A DNA stretch of 64,000 nt from Ptiloglossa arizonensis (taxonomy: Eukaryota; Arthropoda; Insecta; Hymenoptera; Colletidae): NCBI RefSeq assembly GCF_051014685.1, contig NC_135061.1:1488001-1552000 (forward strand), given 5' to 3'. Positions 1-12,400 of this stretch are shown here, piece after piece. Below the pieces are notes generated by a model that saw only the letters and a list, made by a program, of their open reading frames with translations, searched no databases and was not told the DNA's origin. The position numbers and the translations under genes were made by a program. How positions within the stretch are numbered: position 1 is the stretch's first letter; every line of letters starts with the position of its first letter.

Positions 1-2690
1 GTGTTTATCGAACGCAGAATACTACTCGAAAGCCATGTTTGTCCAAATAATTAGGACGATTCGTTCCAAAAATATTTAACTGGCTCGTGTAAGAAACAGT
101 TTGTCGTGAAATGTTATCTGGATTTGACACGGTGACCTTTGGTAAAAAGTCACGTGTAGAAGAATGATTAGGAGAATGCGTGGATAAAAGTTTGATCAAA
201 CAATTTAGGGGATTTCTGCAACTGCACGAAAATGTCGTATCGCGAAAGACACGAATTTTGAAAAGTCAGGCGTACGAAATTGGATTTTTCAGCGTGTCAC
301 TCCTCGTCGTGGCGAAAAACGTTACAGCGGATAGACACGTATATTCAAAAATAGACCAAGACTACATTTTTCGTGCATTCGAGTCGTACGATTCTAATTC
401 GCGTGAGTAAAAGAGTCTTGGACGAAACCCTTAACACCGTGTTATTTATACTTCGACCTTTTTCAAAAGTATTATCAAATGATTCGTCTACTTTCGTCGT
501 TGATTACGAATCAAGCGTGGATACAAATTAAATATATGAAATATGTATCCTAGAAGCAAACATCTGCTAACGCGAAACAATTTTACAATAGATGAGGCAC
601 GTATGTCGATGAACAACCAAACTTGTATAAAATATTAATTATTGGAGAATAAAATAGAATATACTTTACTACTTTCGAGAGTTTTCAGTATTTATATTTC
701 TCACTTCCCTAATATCCGTTTATCGTTTATTCGATACAATTGGTACCATCGATAAAATGATACTCCTCGTCGTACAATTCGAACGTAAATTCGTTACAAA
801 ATATTCGAAGGTAGCGTACGATTTTGAATCGCGATCGATCGAGCCTGGGATCGAAACCATTACGAATATCTAGAAACGTCACGTATCCGTGTCATTTTGT
901 AAATAACGCGCCGAGCAGCGTTTTAACGTTTGACGTTTACTGCATTTGCAACAATGCACGGGAAACGCAGTGCGTGCATCTTTCACCGCGGAGCGAGGCG
1001 ATCGAATATGACGAATTGCTGCTGGTCAACGATCGGGAGAATCGTCGATAGATGCGGTTCACTTTTACAATTCTCGGTGGGACGTATCTCAAAAACATAC
1101 CTCTGAAAGATTTTCTTGCATTCCGAGTCAAAGGTCACACACGCTCCGGTGCATGCGAAGGGAAAGAACACCGAAATCAGCAATGCCATATCAAACGCGC
1201 ATTCCGACCCAAGGTATGTAAAATCCTTTATCCACGACTACGGATCTTCTTCAGCCTGACAAAGTGGAAACCTTATGCGCAGAATTTTAATCGCATAAAA
1301 CTTTCGCAACGTTACGTAACATTATACAAATAAGCCAAGTTCAAGCGGATTCTCCATTTAAGTAGAATCTCGTTAATATTTCAACGAGTGCGAATCGACG
1401 ATGTTGATACGTTGTTTTGAATAAATATAGGATCGATGGACAATTTTGGGTCGATTTTGCAAAGTCCATTTACAAAAAATTATCATCCACTCGTCTTTCT
1501 CCCGTCGTTTCGAATTTTTACAACTTGTTTTTCATCTAAATCGAGAATTTCATCCGATTCTAAATTAGTTTTGAACCTTCGATTACTTTCTTCGTTGCTT
1601 ACGTTGAAACTTTGTGCTCTTATCGAGATTTGAAGCGGTCGAAGCGAAATTTTTGAAGCAGCATGCAAAATAGAGGGATCCACCATCGAGGGGGAGAATA
1701 TGTACGTTCGCAGTGAAGTTTCATAAAATTCATTAATTATGCAGAGTGTAACTAATACAAGGGGTCAAAATTCACGAATAAATTCTAGTCGCGAATACAG
1801 GTCGTGTGGACGTGGGTTTGAAAATTCTTTTTCTCGAAGGTGTAGATACGTTTTTCAACGTTCGTCAAGTTTAGAATTAGAAATACTGCTATTTGTTTCT
1901 GTCAGAAATGAACAGTAATAATACTTGGGATTATTAAATTACAGGTAACAGATTCTATTCCAAAGCAGCAAATTTTACCAAATGATTGAAAACATGTGTA
2001 AATTGCAGACTAGAATTTTTATGAGTGCATCTTATACGATTTACTACGTTCAGCAGAATATTTGTGGATAATTAATTATACAGTTTCATCGACCACACAT
2101 CAGTACAGGTAACTAGTATTGTCGACAAAAAGGGATAAATTTTCTCTAAATCTCCAATTACAATATCGGTCCACATAAGGCACATAATATTTATTTTCGG
2201 AAAAATCGTATTTCAATCTTGTATATCGTAAAAGAAAGACAAGTAGAACGATTATATCACCCATCGTACCAAATACAAAAATACAAAATACAAGAAAGCA
2301 AAATTTTCCCAAAACACCGCCACACTCGCCTCTTCCTTGCAACCGATACCACCGTTCCCGTGGTTGTCAAAACGGATCGAAAGTTTCGCTAGTTTCGTTT
2401 TAAGAGAGTCTCGCGCGTATCGGTGATTATTTAACACCACCGTGGCGTTTCTAATAACAAAGCCGTAGCGCAAAACCAAACGGTCGCGGGGCTTGGAAAA
2501 ACATCGTCGCCCAATAAATCCGCTCGCCCACGCTCCCGGCGTGGCGGTGTACATATTCCGCGTAGATAGGTACGATAAGATCGTAGCAGCTTCGCGAGAC
2601 GTTTCGAAAAATAAATGACGGGGAAAAATATTCCCGGCGATATAGGAACCGATCAAATTCCTTCAGGAAATTGCCTGTGATATTACGATG
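1..2690. other. Non-repetitive AT-leaning DNA, no gene seen
   Basis: No frame here looks coding. The longest open frame (about 134 codons, minus strand, 2252-2656) has no recognisable domain and overlaps other frames of similar length. I see no tRNA-like cloverleaf, no tandem array and no transposon end. Intergenic or intronic DNA is the simplest reading. Confidence 0.6.
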
Positions 2691-2700
2691 GTCCCGCACC

Positions 2701-2898
2701 GCTCTTCTCCCCCTCTCGTGCTTTCTCTCGTCGCTGGGACCCGCCCCACCGCTCCCTTGCCCTTTCTCTCTTTCGCTGTTCTGTTTCTCTACCTCTCCCT
2801 TCTCCCTTTTTCACCCTTTTTTCTCTCTTTTCTTTTTCCCTTTCTTCCTCTCTCTCTCCCGTTCCGTCTCTCCTCTCTCGCTTCTTCTTTTTATTCCG
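2701..2898. repeat. Polypyrimidine (C/T-rich) tract
   Basis: About 200 bases of almost uninterrupted C and T on the plus strand, densest from about 2752 to 2898, made of short CTTT, CTCC and CTCT runs. It ends about 130 bp before the minisatellite at 3025. It is low-complexity DNA; the overlapping open frames of 99 and 130 codons (Ser/Phe/Leu-rich) come from its composition and are not genes. Confidence 0.85.
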
Positions 2899-3024
2899 TC
2901 ATACTTGGCGAATTTCCTCGTCCTCGAGGGACTATCTCGTCGTTCCAGGGAGAATCCGTGGCGGTTCTAAGAGTTAGTTCCGTTTCTAAGAGCAGAAACG
3001 TTCGCAGTTCCTCGACTTCCGGGC

Positions 3025-4415
3025 AATGCGTGAAACGCGTTACAGTCGCGCGTTTCCTATGTTTATTTTTGTACTTGTGATCATCGTAGTTGCGCGATCG
3101 TCGTGAACCGCGTTACAGTCGCGTGGTTCATGTGTTCATTTTCGTTCTTGTAGTCACAGTAGTCGCCCGATCGTTGTGAACCGCGTTATAATTGTGATTT
3201 TCATGTGTTCATTTTCGTCCTCGTAGTTACAGCAGTCGCCCAATCGTTGTGAACCGCGTTATAATCGCGCGATCGTCGTGAACCGCTTTATAATCGTGCG
3301 ATCGTCGTGAACCGCGTTATAGTTGTATTTTTCATGTGTTCATTTTCATCTTCGTAGTCACAGTAGTCTCCCGATCGTTGTGAACCGCGTTACAGTCATG
3401 TTTTTCACGTGTGCATTTACGTCCTCGTAATAAAAGTAGTCGCCCGATCGTCTTGCACCGTGTTATAATCGTGCGATCGTCATAAACAACGTTATAATTG
3501 TGTTTTTCATGTGTTCATTTTCATCCTAAGTGACAGTAGTTTCCCGATCGTTGTGAATCGCGTTATAGTCGTGTTTTTCACGTGTTCATTTTCAACCTCG
3601 TAGTCACAGTAGTCTCCCGATGGTTGTGAACCGCGTTATAACCGTGCAATCGTCGTGAACCGCGTTGTAGTTGTGTATTTAATGTGTTCATTTTCATCCT
3701 CGTAGTCACAGTAATCTCCAGATGGTTGTGAACCGCGTTATAACCGTGCAATCGTCGTGAACCGCGTTATAGTAGTGTTTCTCATGTGTTCATTTTCATC
3801 CTCGTAGTCACAGTAATCTCCAGATGGTTGTGAACCGCGTTATAACCGTGCAATCGTCGTGAACCGCGTTATAATTGTGTTTTTAATGTGTTCATTTTCA
3901 TCCTCGAAGTCACAGTAGTCTTCCGATCGTTGTGAACCGCGTTATAGTCGTGTTTTTCACGTGTTCATTTTTGTCCTCGTAGTCTCAATAGTCGCCCGAT
4001 CGTTGTCAACTGCGTTATAATCGCGCGATCGTCGTGAACCGCGTTATAGTCGTGTGATCGTCGTGAACCGCGTTATAGTCGTGCTTTTCACGTGTTCATT
4101 TTCGTCCTCGTAGTCACAGTAGTCTTCAGATCGTTGTGAACCGCGTTACAGTCGTGTTTTTCACGCGTGCATTTTCGTCCTCGTAGTCACAGTAGTCTCC
4201 TAACGGTTGTGAACCGTGTTATAGTCGTGTTTTTCATGTGTTCATTTTCATTCTCGTAGTCACAGTAGTCGCCCGATCGTTGTGAACCGCGTTACACTTG
4301 CGTGATCATCGTGAACCGCGTTACAGTCGTGCTCTTCCCGTGTTCATTTTCGTCCTCGTAGTTGCAGCACTCGCGCGATCGTCGTGAACCGTGTAGTAGT
4401 CGCGCGATCCTCGTA
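3025..4415. repeat. Minisatellite with regular 30/72-bp spacing
   Basis: The core GTGAACCGCGTTATAGTCG and variants recur about 24 times on the plus strand. Counted core starts include 3105, 3178, 3251, 3280, 3309 and 3382, and later intervals repeat the same two values, about 29-31 bp and 71-73 bp. The longer interval carries an extra cassette of about 42 bp (TTTTTCATGTGTTCATTTTC followed by a CTCGTAGTCACAGTAGTC-like part). It is therefore a higher-order array of two module types with moderate divergence. No coding frame survives across it. It differs from every other array in the window. Confidence 0.9.
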
Positions 4416-4899
4416 GACGAGGCTCGTCGTGGACCTTCTCCGGGAATCGACGAGCTCGTCTAGCTGGAGCTTCCAGCCCACGGGGCTCTTGAACGTGGCC
4501 AGATGTTCGGTTGTTCGTCGACGCTTCCCGTTTGCACTAAAATCACACGCGACGCTCCCACGGAGCCCGTGACACGAATTCAGGCAGCGAGTATCGGCTT
4601 CGGGTGTATTCAGCCGGTGTTCGTACGTAGCACGCGACATCCAGCGACTATCTACCTATAGAGGGCCTCTCTCTCTCTAGAGCGTCGCCCGTCGGGAAAC
4701 TATCGTCCAATCGAACCTTTGACGTCCCGCGCCGCCCGCGCGACAACGCCGACGAAACTTATGCGCGACACGTGTTTCCCTCGGCATACATCTGCCATAA
4801 TATCAACATATCCGGCTAATTCCCCAATAAAAAGGAGCCCGTTTACGGTACTTCGACACAATGAGAACACCGAACGTCTCGCAGACCCTGCGCGTAATT
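4416..4899. other. GC-richer unique DNA after the minisatellite
   Basis: This stretch is visibly richer in G+C than its surroundings, with short CTCTCTCT runs near 4670. A minus-strand frame of 98 codons (4344-4640) begins inside the array and has no recognisable domain. No RNA gene or repeat is evident. It could be a regulatory fragment, but nothing proves this. Confidence 0.4.
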
Positions 4900-4901
4900 T
4901 A

Positions 4902-5110
4902 GAGCGTGTCCCAATCATCACCGGTCGGTTTACTTCTTCTCTCGAATCGTTAACGTTCGGGATCGCGATTTTTCGTTCTTTCATCGTGCACTTTTCCACG
5001 ATTAATTTTCCATCTCTCTAGATGATACATGTGAAGTTTCAGGTTAATCGGGTTAACGTTTTAAAAATAGCGCGAAATTCTAATCGGCCGGTTATGATTG
5101 GGACACCCTG
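4902..5110 (-). mobile_element. Short inverted-repeat transposon, CAGGGTGTCCC family, internally deleted
   Basis: The element is 209 bp with inverted ends: GAGCGTGTCCCAATCATCAC at the left and the complement of CAGGGTGTCCCAATCAT at the right. It is flanked by TA at 4900-4901 and 5111-5112, as expected for Tc1/mariner-type target duplication. Read on the minus strand it follows the 384-bp copies at 11044 and 54507 but lacks their middle part. It has no transposase frame, so it is a non-autonomous (MITE-like) deletion derivative. The superfamily is inferred from the TA flank only. Confidence 0.8.
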
Positions 5111-5112
5111 TA

Positions 5113-7639
5113 TGTACATTTTCGAATACGAAATTTCGTTGGTACAGTAGATAGAGCAACGGATTCATTCGTCACATTTATTCGATTGGTTTTATTTATC
5201 AAGAGAAATAAGTTTTAGGGAATATTTAATTTTGTAGTTTAAAATTTAATTCTAAGAGTTGCTCTGTATAAGGTGTTCGATAACCGATGGTACAACGAGG
5301 AATATAATCATTGTACTTTTTTTTAATTTAATTCTTTTATTCTACATTTGGTCTAGAGTCAGACAGTTAACGACCACAAAGGGAGTTACTGCGTGGCTAG
5401 CACGGACACAAAGTTTCATATAAATCAGTTAAGAAGGAAGTTGAGGTTACAGAGTCTCAAGAGTACCAAACTCTCCAAGTTATAAGTTCCGAAGTAAGTC
5501 TAACTTTACCTGATTCTGTAATTGTGAATAACCGTAGTAACTGTGAATAACCGAGCAACCGTAAGCGGCCAAAGTACCTGTAGGTGAGAATTGTGTCCCA
5601 AGAATTGTAAGTAACATGCGTATACATCTATTCAGTTGGAAAGTTCAAACCTATCCGAGACTGGAAATTCGTGTTTTTATTTCAATAACGTTACTCGAGG
5701 TTTAACAACGAAGATCGATTTATCAATTAGTAGCTAATATCTCGTTCTGGGGTCAAGGCAAAGGTGGTGCCCAATTTACAAAGATTGAACAAAGTTTATC
5801 CAAGAATTGGTAAATCTGTTAACGTCTCTAATTAAATACAATTTAATATTGATTTACACGATAGGTTTTCCTATTAAAAGTCCGATAGTATGTACGTTAA
5901 AAGTGATCTGAAATAGATATATTACGGTACTGCTATTTTCTAAAATAATTATCCAAATGAAAAGTAACAATCAAGTAACTAGTACAGAGTATACATTTTA
6001 AAAGCTAGACTATGTTCAGGGTGACTTGCAAAAGAGATAGAAGAATTTAAATGGTGTACGGTATTTTCAAAAAACGGGTAAAAATTCAGTTAACGCTTGC
6101 AAATTAACTTCGACGAAGGTAAAACGAAGTAAACCCGGATATTTGAAGCGAGAATTTCCTTACGGTATTTTATAAATATATTCGCCGCTTCTATCTCCTA
6201 TTTCAGCGCCGGATCGAGATCTTCGTGACATAGAATTAGAACAGTATTGACAAAATAAATAAATGCTGCAGGTCCAATCTGCACGACAAGACGAATCGTA
6301 GTCGGTAGATATGCAATTGGTTGCCCTAAATAAAATTAATTTGCTGCAACACCGTCTACACGAATTTAGAGATCTATATTTTCCAACAATTTTTGTCTAC
6401 TTTCGCGAGCACCGTTACATTTAAATTCGTCGTGTACGCAGATACATATAATAAATACATTATTCCAAATTCTTCGATCTTCTTTTCGGATCAATTTTAT
6501 ATTCAAACTATCAGCTCACGTGTAACGTATCGATGCTCTCTATACAATTAAATATACGTTTTTCGAAGTAACTGCTATTTTTACTCGACCGAAAAGCTTT
6601 CGATATCCGAGCCTTTCGTCATTTGGACTGTGTCACTCGTACTCGTAAACTACGTGTCATCCGTGCTGTGCGAAATCTCCATCATCCTAGCCCCCACGTC
6701 TATCACCGAAATCTTCCTAAACCTTGGCCCGTGCTATCGCTCGAACTCCTATTCCAAATCCTTTAAAGCCCAATGCAACATTGCAGCCTGGCCTTATTCG
6801 GTCCTATCTCAACCTCGGTGTCGGTCGAACACCTGTACAAGTTAATTCAAGTTCGGTTGCGGTAATATCGTACCAGCTACGCCGAATCTTGTCGAGTTTA
6901 ATAAACATTGTTACCGAACTCGTGATTCGTTTATTTTCTCGTGCCAATTGCACAGGAGCTCGGATGATTGAATTTTCCAATAACTCGTAACGTTTCAAAA
7001 ATCTTCATCTTCCGTGACGATTGGTGTGCAATATTTAGGCAAGAATCGAGATAATTATTCGTACTTGCAATTTAATTAATTATTATTGCACAGAACTTAC
7101 AATTTAGTGAAACTCGTTAAAAACGTTAAACAAATTTTATTTTAATTTTGGAATATTTTTACTACGGAATTTTCACTTTAGAAATTTTCTAATTTTTATT
7201 TTCCATTTTAAACTAATATTTTCCACGTGAAAAATGTTCAGAATTTGCGATTGGTATAATAGTAAGCACGTGAAACGGAGAAATAATAAGAATTCTAATA
7301 ATTTTGGTACTTTTAACTTTCTACCTCTTTCGCAAAAAGAATCATTACCTCACTAGCGATGTAATTTCAGCTAAACGACATTTTCCAATTTTAAAGTTTC
7401 AATTTGGTTACACTTTCTCCATCGTACCGATACGAATCGAAAGATTTCGAATTCTCGTTCAACTCGAAAAAAAATCCTAATAAACGTATCACTTGTATAA
7501 ATTTGATAACATTTATTCCTCGGTGAACCGAAATCGGCTCTCACAAGTCCGTTCGAGAAGACTCGTGTGTAACGTGCGTGTTAACGTTCGATCGAACGTG
7601 CAATTAAATAACCCGTCTCGACGTAGGTACGATGATAAC
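5113..7639. other. Non-repetitive AT-rich DNA, no gene seen
   Basis: No convincing open frame, tRNA or array. Around 5540-5570 a short phrase (GTGAATAACCG) occurs twice close together. The part 7060-7500 is strongly AT-rich. I see nothing else to annotate. Confidence 0.55.
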
Positions 7640-8260
7640 ACGGAGTGTGTGTCTCCGAATTAAGGAAACAAAGAGGATGGTAGCCCCGCGCGCGGTCATG
7701 TGCGGGCTAGCATTCGAAAGCCATAAAAAGCATAGAAGCCGAGTCACATCCGGCGCATAAATCTCGCGGGGGTTAGTTGGCGTCGGTGGTTCGTTCTCTA
7801 TGTGGGACCAAGGGAAGGCGAGCGTGACAGGACGGCACGCACCCAGAACGACACGACAAACGTGTGCCAGCGGGTAGGTGGAGCGGAGGACAACCAGTTA
7901 ATGGTCATTAGCGAGTCGCGCCAGTTTTAAATCTTCTGCCGCCTGGCAGAAGGGGCGTGCGCGACCCCTATCAACTCCCAAAAAGGCTTCTACCTAGTTG
8001 CACGTAGGTCGCCTCTGCAAATTACCCTGCTCCTCCCCTCTTTAACCGACTGGTTATTACGTAATGTGGTGTTGAATGTAAGGGAGCACCCTCCGAGCCT
8101 GCCAATTATTTGCGTACCACCCCCTGCACCAAAATTCCCCCTACCCGAATCCTTTCCGCACGAATCGTCCGCGTTCTCAATACGTTTTCTCCTGCACAAT
8201 ACCCGGCCATGATGAATTACACGTCCCGGTGACGTTACCGGTAACGGTCCGAGAGTTTTT
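7640..8260. promoter_or_regulatory. Candidate cis-regulatory module A
   Basis: A GC-richer island in AT-rich DNA. It contains ATAAATCTCG (7757-7766), an inverted pair of TAAT half-sites spaced by four bases (TAATGGTCATTA, within 7895-7913) followed by GCG, and TTAAATCT (7927-7934). A second island at 12050-12400 has the same motifs in the same order. TAAT-N4-ATTA is a known type of homeodomain dimer site; CATAAA-like sites suit Caudal/Abd-B-class proteins. Regulatory function is inference. The frames here do not look coding. A T-run lies at about 8257-8270. Confidence 0.35.
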
Positions 8261-8431
8261 TTTTTTTTTTCTACCCGGTTTCGATTCGGTGAGATTCGTC
8301 GTTAGGATTCTGATGAATTTTTTCGTCCCGCGGCTCGGACTCCAACGCGATTGGATACGTTTACCGCGCGATTTACGACGTTTTTAAATGTACACGCGTT
8401 TCGTTATTAGGTGCACGAACGGGAGATACGT

Positions 8432-10225
8432 TGACGTTTTGTGGAATATGGAGAGTGAGTTCTTTCAAGATTTTTACTAATTTGTATTCTATAATTAGAT
8501 GTATAAACGTTCTATAATTAGGTATATAAACGTTCTATAATTAGCTTATAAACGTTCTATAATCAAATATATATATTCAAATATATATAAATTAGTTGTG
8601 TAGACGTTTTGTGGAAAATTGAGAGTAAGAGTTCTTTAATGATTTTACAAACTTGTATTCTATAATTAGGTATATAAACGTTAAATGGGTAGACGTTTTG
8701 TGGAAAATTGAGAGTAAGAGTTCTTTAAAGATTTTACAAACTTGTATTCTATAATTAGATATATAAACGTTCTATAATTAGCTTATAAACGTTCTATAAT
8801 CAAATATATAAACGTTCTATAATTAGATATGTAAACGTTAGATGTGTAGACGTTTCGTGGAAAATTGAGAGTAAGAGTTCTTTAAAGATTTTACAAACTT
8901 GTATTCTATAATTAGATATATAAACGTTTTATAATCAAACATATAAACGTTCTGTAATTAGATATGTAAACGTTAGATGTGTAGACGTTTTGTGGAAAAT
9001 TGAGAGTAAGAGTTCTTTAAAGATTTTTACAAACTTGTATTCTATAATTAGATGTATAAACGTTCTGTAATTAGATATGTAAACGTTAGATGTGTAGACG
9101 TTTTGTGGAAAATTGAGAGTAAGAGTTCTTTAAAGATTTTCACAAATTTGTATCCTTTAATTAGATATATAAACGTTCTATAATCAAATATATAAACGTT
9201 CTATAATTAGATATATAAACGTTAGATATGTAAACGTTTTGTGGAAATTTGAGATTAAGAGTTCTTTAAAGATTTTTACAAATTTGTATTCTTTAATTAG
9301 ATATATAAACGTTTTATAATCAAACATATAAACGTTGTATAATTAGATATGTAAACATTAAATGTGTAGACGTTTTGTTGGAAAATTGAGAGTAAGAGTT
9401 CTTTAAAGATTTTTATAAACTTGTATTCTATAATTAGATGTATAAACGTTCTATAATTAGGTATTATATATAAACGTTAGATGTGTAGACGTTTTGTGGA
9501 AAATTGAGAGTAAGAGTTCTTTAAAGATTTTTACAAACTTGTATTCTATAATTAGATGTATAAACGTTCTGTAATTAGATATGTAAACGTTAGATGTGTA
9601 GACGTTTTGTGGAAAATTGAGAGTAAGAGTTCTTTAAAGATTTTCACAAATTTGTATTCTTTAATTAGATATATAAACGTTCTATAATCAAATATATAAA
9701 CGTTCTATAATTAGATATATAAACGTTAGATATGTAAACGTTTTGTGGAAAATTGAGATTAAGAGTTCTTTAAAGATTTTTACAAATTTGTATTCTTTAA
9801 TTAGATATATAAACGATTTATAATCAAACATATAAACGTTGTATAATTAGATATGTAAACATTAAATGTGTAGACGTTTTGTTGGAAAATTGAGAGTAAG
9901 AGTTCTTTAAAGATTTTTATAAACTTGTATTCTATAATTAGATGTATAAACGTTCTATAATTAGGTATTATATATAAACATTAGATGTGTAGACGTTTTG
10001 TGGAAAATTGGGAGTAAAAGTTCTTTAAAGATTTTTGCAAACTTGTATTCTATAATTAGGTTATAAACGTTCTATAATTAGCTTATAAACGTTCTATAAT
10101 TAGCTTATAAACATTCTATAATCAAACATATAAACGTTCTATAATTAGATATGTAAACGTTAGATATGTAGACATTTTGTGGAAAATGGAGAGTAAGAGT
10201 TCTTCAAAGATTTTACAAACTTGTA
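8432..10225. repeat. AT-rich complex satellite/minisatellite array
   Basis: About 1.8 kb built from two alternating parts: a short AT-rich motif (ATATAAACGTTCTATAATTAG and variants, about 20-25 bp) in runs of one to four, and a 60-70-bp phrase (GTAGACGTTTTGTGGAAAAT, then GAGAGTAAGAGTTCTTTAAAG and ACAAACTTGTATTC). Their order varies, giving irregular higher-order units of about 150-250 bp. AAACGTT occurs dozens of times. The array ends abruptly near 10225. No gene lies inside. Confidence 0.9.
9021..10028. repeat. 504-bp higher-order unit in two tandem copies
   Basis: Within the larger array, 9021-9524 and 9525-10028 align end to end with a constant shift of 504 bp. By eye only a handful of bases differ, for example near 9151/9655 and 9246/9750. 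That makes this the most recent duplication in the array, probably by unequal exchange or slippage. Confidence 0.85.
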
Positions 10226-10551
10226 TACGCAGATGAAAAAAAATAATAAAATTGTACCGATAAAAATCCTTTCGTTCGTTGCATCCATTCCGATTCGAAA
10301 TGAAATTTTTGCCGATTACGGAATCGAATGTTTTATTTCAAGCATTAGAATTTTTAAGAAGTTTGCGATTAAGAATCACCAATGTACAACAATTGATGTA
10401 ACTTGGGAACGGGGTCAGATCGAGCACATGTTCGTACGAACTTTTTTCATTGCTACGGGCCCTCGATCCTCTGCCAAAGTGGGTCCCACGTGTTCCGTGG
10501 GATACAGCCCGCACAGGCGGGAAGAATATTTAATTTTTCGGTTGGTGGTAC

Positions 10552-10653
10552 ATTAAGATTCTCATTGTATCGCGATACGTAGTATATTAACATTCTTATT
10601 CTATCGCGATACGTAGTATATTAAGATTCCTCTTGTATCGTGATACGAAACTT
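10552..10653. repeat. 34-bp tandem repeat, three copies, with a 12-bp palindrome
   Basis: Units start at 10552, 10586 and 10620. Each contains TATCGCGATA or a variant; GTATCGCGATAC in the first copy is a perfect 12-bp palindrome. The third copy is changed (TATCGTGATAC). It is a short local array between the large satellite and unique DNA. Confidence 0.8.
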
Positions 10654-10848
10654 TTACACGATACGGAAACTTCCATTTCAGAGTATTTACTGCGCAGCAA
10701 CGTGAATATTCTATTTGGACACGCTTATGCGATACATCTACACTGTATCACCGCTACAAGCTACTTCGCTTCCCTAATTGTAAGTTCACTCGTTGCTAAG
10801 CGACCATCCCTTCCACTTGTCAACATACGGCAACGCACAACCCCTCGT

Positions 10849-10907
10849 ACAATAATCAAGGTTACAACAATCGAAGTTGCAACAATCGAGGTGACAATAA
10901 TCGAAGA
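10849..10907. repeat. 15-bp tandem repeat, four copies
   Basis: The phrase ACAATCGAGGTT with variants repeats every 15 bp, four times. Because 15 is a multiple of three, a 101-codon frame (10633-10938) reads through it with a Thr-Ile-Glu-Val pattern. The frame has no other gene-like quality and I do not call it. Confidence 0.75.
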
Positions 10908-11043
10908 TCTACCGTATCCAGATACGTATAGACGTTAGCCCACGCATTCACCAACGTTCAATCTAGCATTAGATATTTCATTTCTTCTCAGATGTATATA
11001 CCAACGATCGATACACCATTAAATCTCCAACTGTTGGTCTATA

Positions 11044-11427
11044 CAGGGTGTCCCAATCGTCACCGGTCGATTTGAATTTCGCGCTATTTTTAAAACGTCC
11101 GACCGATTAACCTGAAACTTGACACGTGTCATCTAGATACATAGGAAATAAATCGTGGAAAAGTACACGGTGAAAGAACGTGTGAAAATTGTTTAAGCGC
11201 GTTACGAAGAATCGCGATCGTTAACGCTAACTTATGCTTAAACCAACAATTATTGGAAGAAATCGGTGGTCTGTAAAAAAAGCCCAGATAGCCATTTGGA
11301 AGATATCGCGTTCCATTATTAACTCCCAAGTTTCTACTTTCAACTAAAAGAAAAAATATCAAGATTACTCGAACCGTTTGAATTTCATTCAAAAAGTAAA
11401 TCGACCGATGACGATTGGAACACCCAC
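11044..11427 (+). mobile_element. Inverted-repeat transposon, CAGGGTGTCCC family, about 384 bp
   Basis: The left end is CAGGGTGTCCCAATCGTCAC, preceded by TA at 11042-11043. The right end is the inverted form of the same terminus, with changes (GGAACACCCAC); the right-hand TA is lost. The terminal similarity extends about 28 bp inward (CCGGTCGATTT). Length and interior match the copy at 54507-54889, so this is probably the full non-autonomous form. No transposase frame is present. Confidence 0.85.
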
Positions 11428-12049
11428 GACCAACACTAACGCCGTAAGTGTCCCGATACGGTGGAACCTCGATTTCGTATCTAACACCGTGCTCGAACAA
11501 AAGTAAAAATTTCTTCCCCGCGAAGCCACACGGTCCAGTAATGGTCTCGATTATGGAAAAAAATTACCACTGGGATCGTTCTCTCGAATTCTCCCCCGTT
11601 TCCAAGAACAGAGAGCCACGAAAACGAGATCCGACCGATCGAAATTCGCGGATCGTTGCATCGTTGTCCCGTTTATCGTCGTCCGGCAAAAAGGTTCCCC
11701 GGCTCGTGCCGCGTTTATTGATAAAAATCGACGTTCCCCGATTTTTCGAGTACCGCGAGCGGACACGAACACCATCGATCGACGAGTCGAGTCGGTGTAT
11801 CGAAATCGTGCCCCTAAAATAATCTCGCGTCGGTTCCACCGTATTACGGTAGCCGGGGCTACTGCGCCATTGAAACACGCGTCCACCGCAGAAATGACAG
11901 ATAGTTCCGTGCTCGAAACTTCTGGCCGCCAACTATCGCTTGGCGAACGTAATAACGCACGAACTCGACGAGTGGCTAATAACTGTTGGTCCGAGCGGCG
12001 ATACGCAGCGTTGTAATGCATCAACCGGCAGTAATTAAAAGCTGTTTCG
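11428..12049. other. Unique DNA with overlapping non-coding frames
   Basis: Overlapping open frames of 120-157 codons occur on both strands (for example 11551-12024 minus and 11448-11822 plus). This is typical of CpG-rich, stop-poor sequence. None shows a known domain, and several open in the same place, so I call none of them. Confidence 0.5.
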
Positions 12050-12400
12050 TAGTGTCGTAATGGCCGGGCCCGTTACGATCATCGCCGTGCCGGCTATAAA
12101 TCCCGTCGTGGGTGGAGACGGGTGGTTCTGGGTATCGTCGATGGTGTTTTTTTTTTTTTTTTTTTTTTTTTGTTGCTTCACGCGAGTTGTCGGGTGGGAG
12201 GTGTAGCAGAGCGAGCAGCGGTGTCCCCGCGCGGTCCACGCGCGCGTCATAAATAAAAGGGGAACGCGGATCGTTTGGTTAATGATCATTAGCGGTGGCA
12301 GAACGGCGCGATCTTAAATCTCGGAGGTGAATCGTTCGCGGTGCGGCTCGCGAGTACTCTTTTAACGCACGGTTCCGTGTCCATCGTTGTATCTCGTTGT
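12050..12400. promoter_or_regulatory. Candidate cis-regulatory module B (resembles module A)
   Basis: It contains ATAAATCCCG (12096-12105), CATAAATAAAAGG near 12248, a perfect palindrome TAATGATCATTA followed by GCG (within 12276-12294), and TTAAATCT (12314-12321). Order and wording parallel module A at 7640-8260. The palindrome holds two TAAT half-sites four bases apart. A run of 25 T lies at 12147-12171. Enhancer or promoter function is inferred from motif content only. Confidence 0.35.

Noticed and set aside
2670..3080. Frames of 99 and 130 codons over the polypyrimidine tract
   Set aside because: Low-complexity Ser/Phe/Leu-rich translations caused by base composition.
8305..8335. CTGATGA at about 8312
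   Set aside because: No hammerhead stems or GAAA at suitable spacing.
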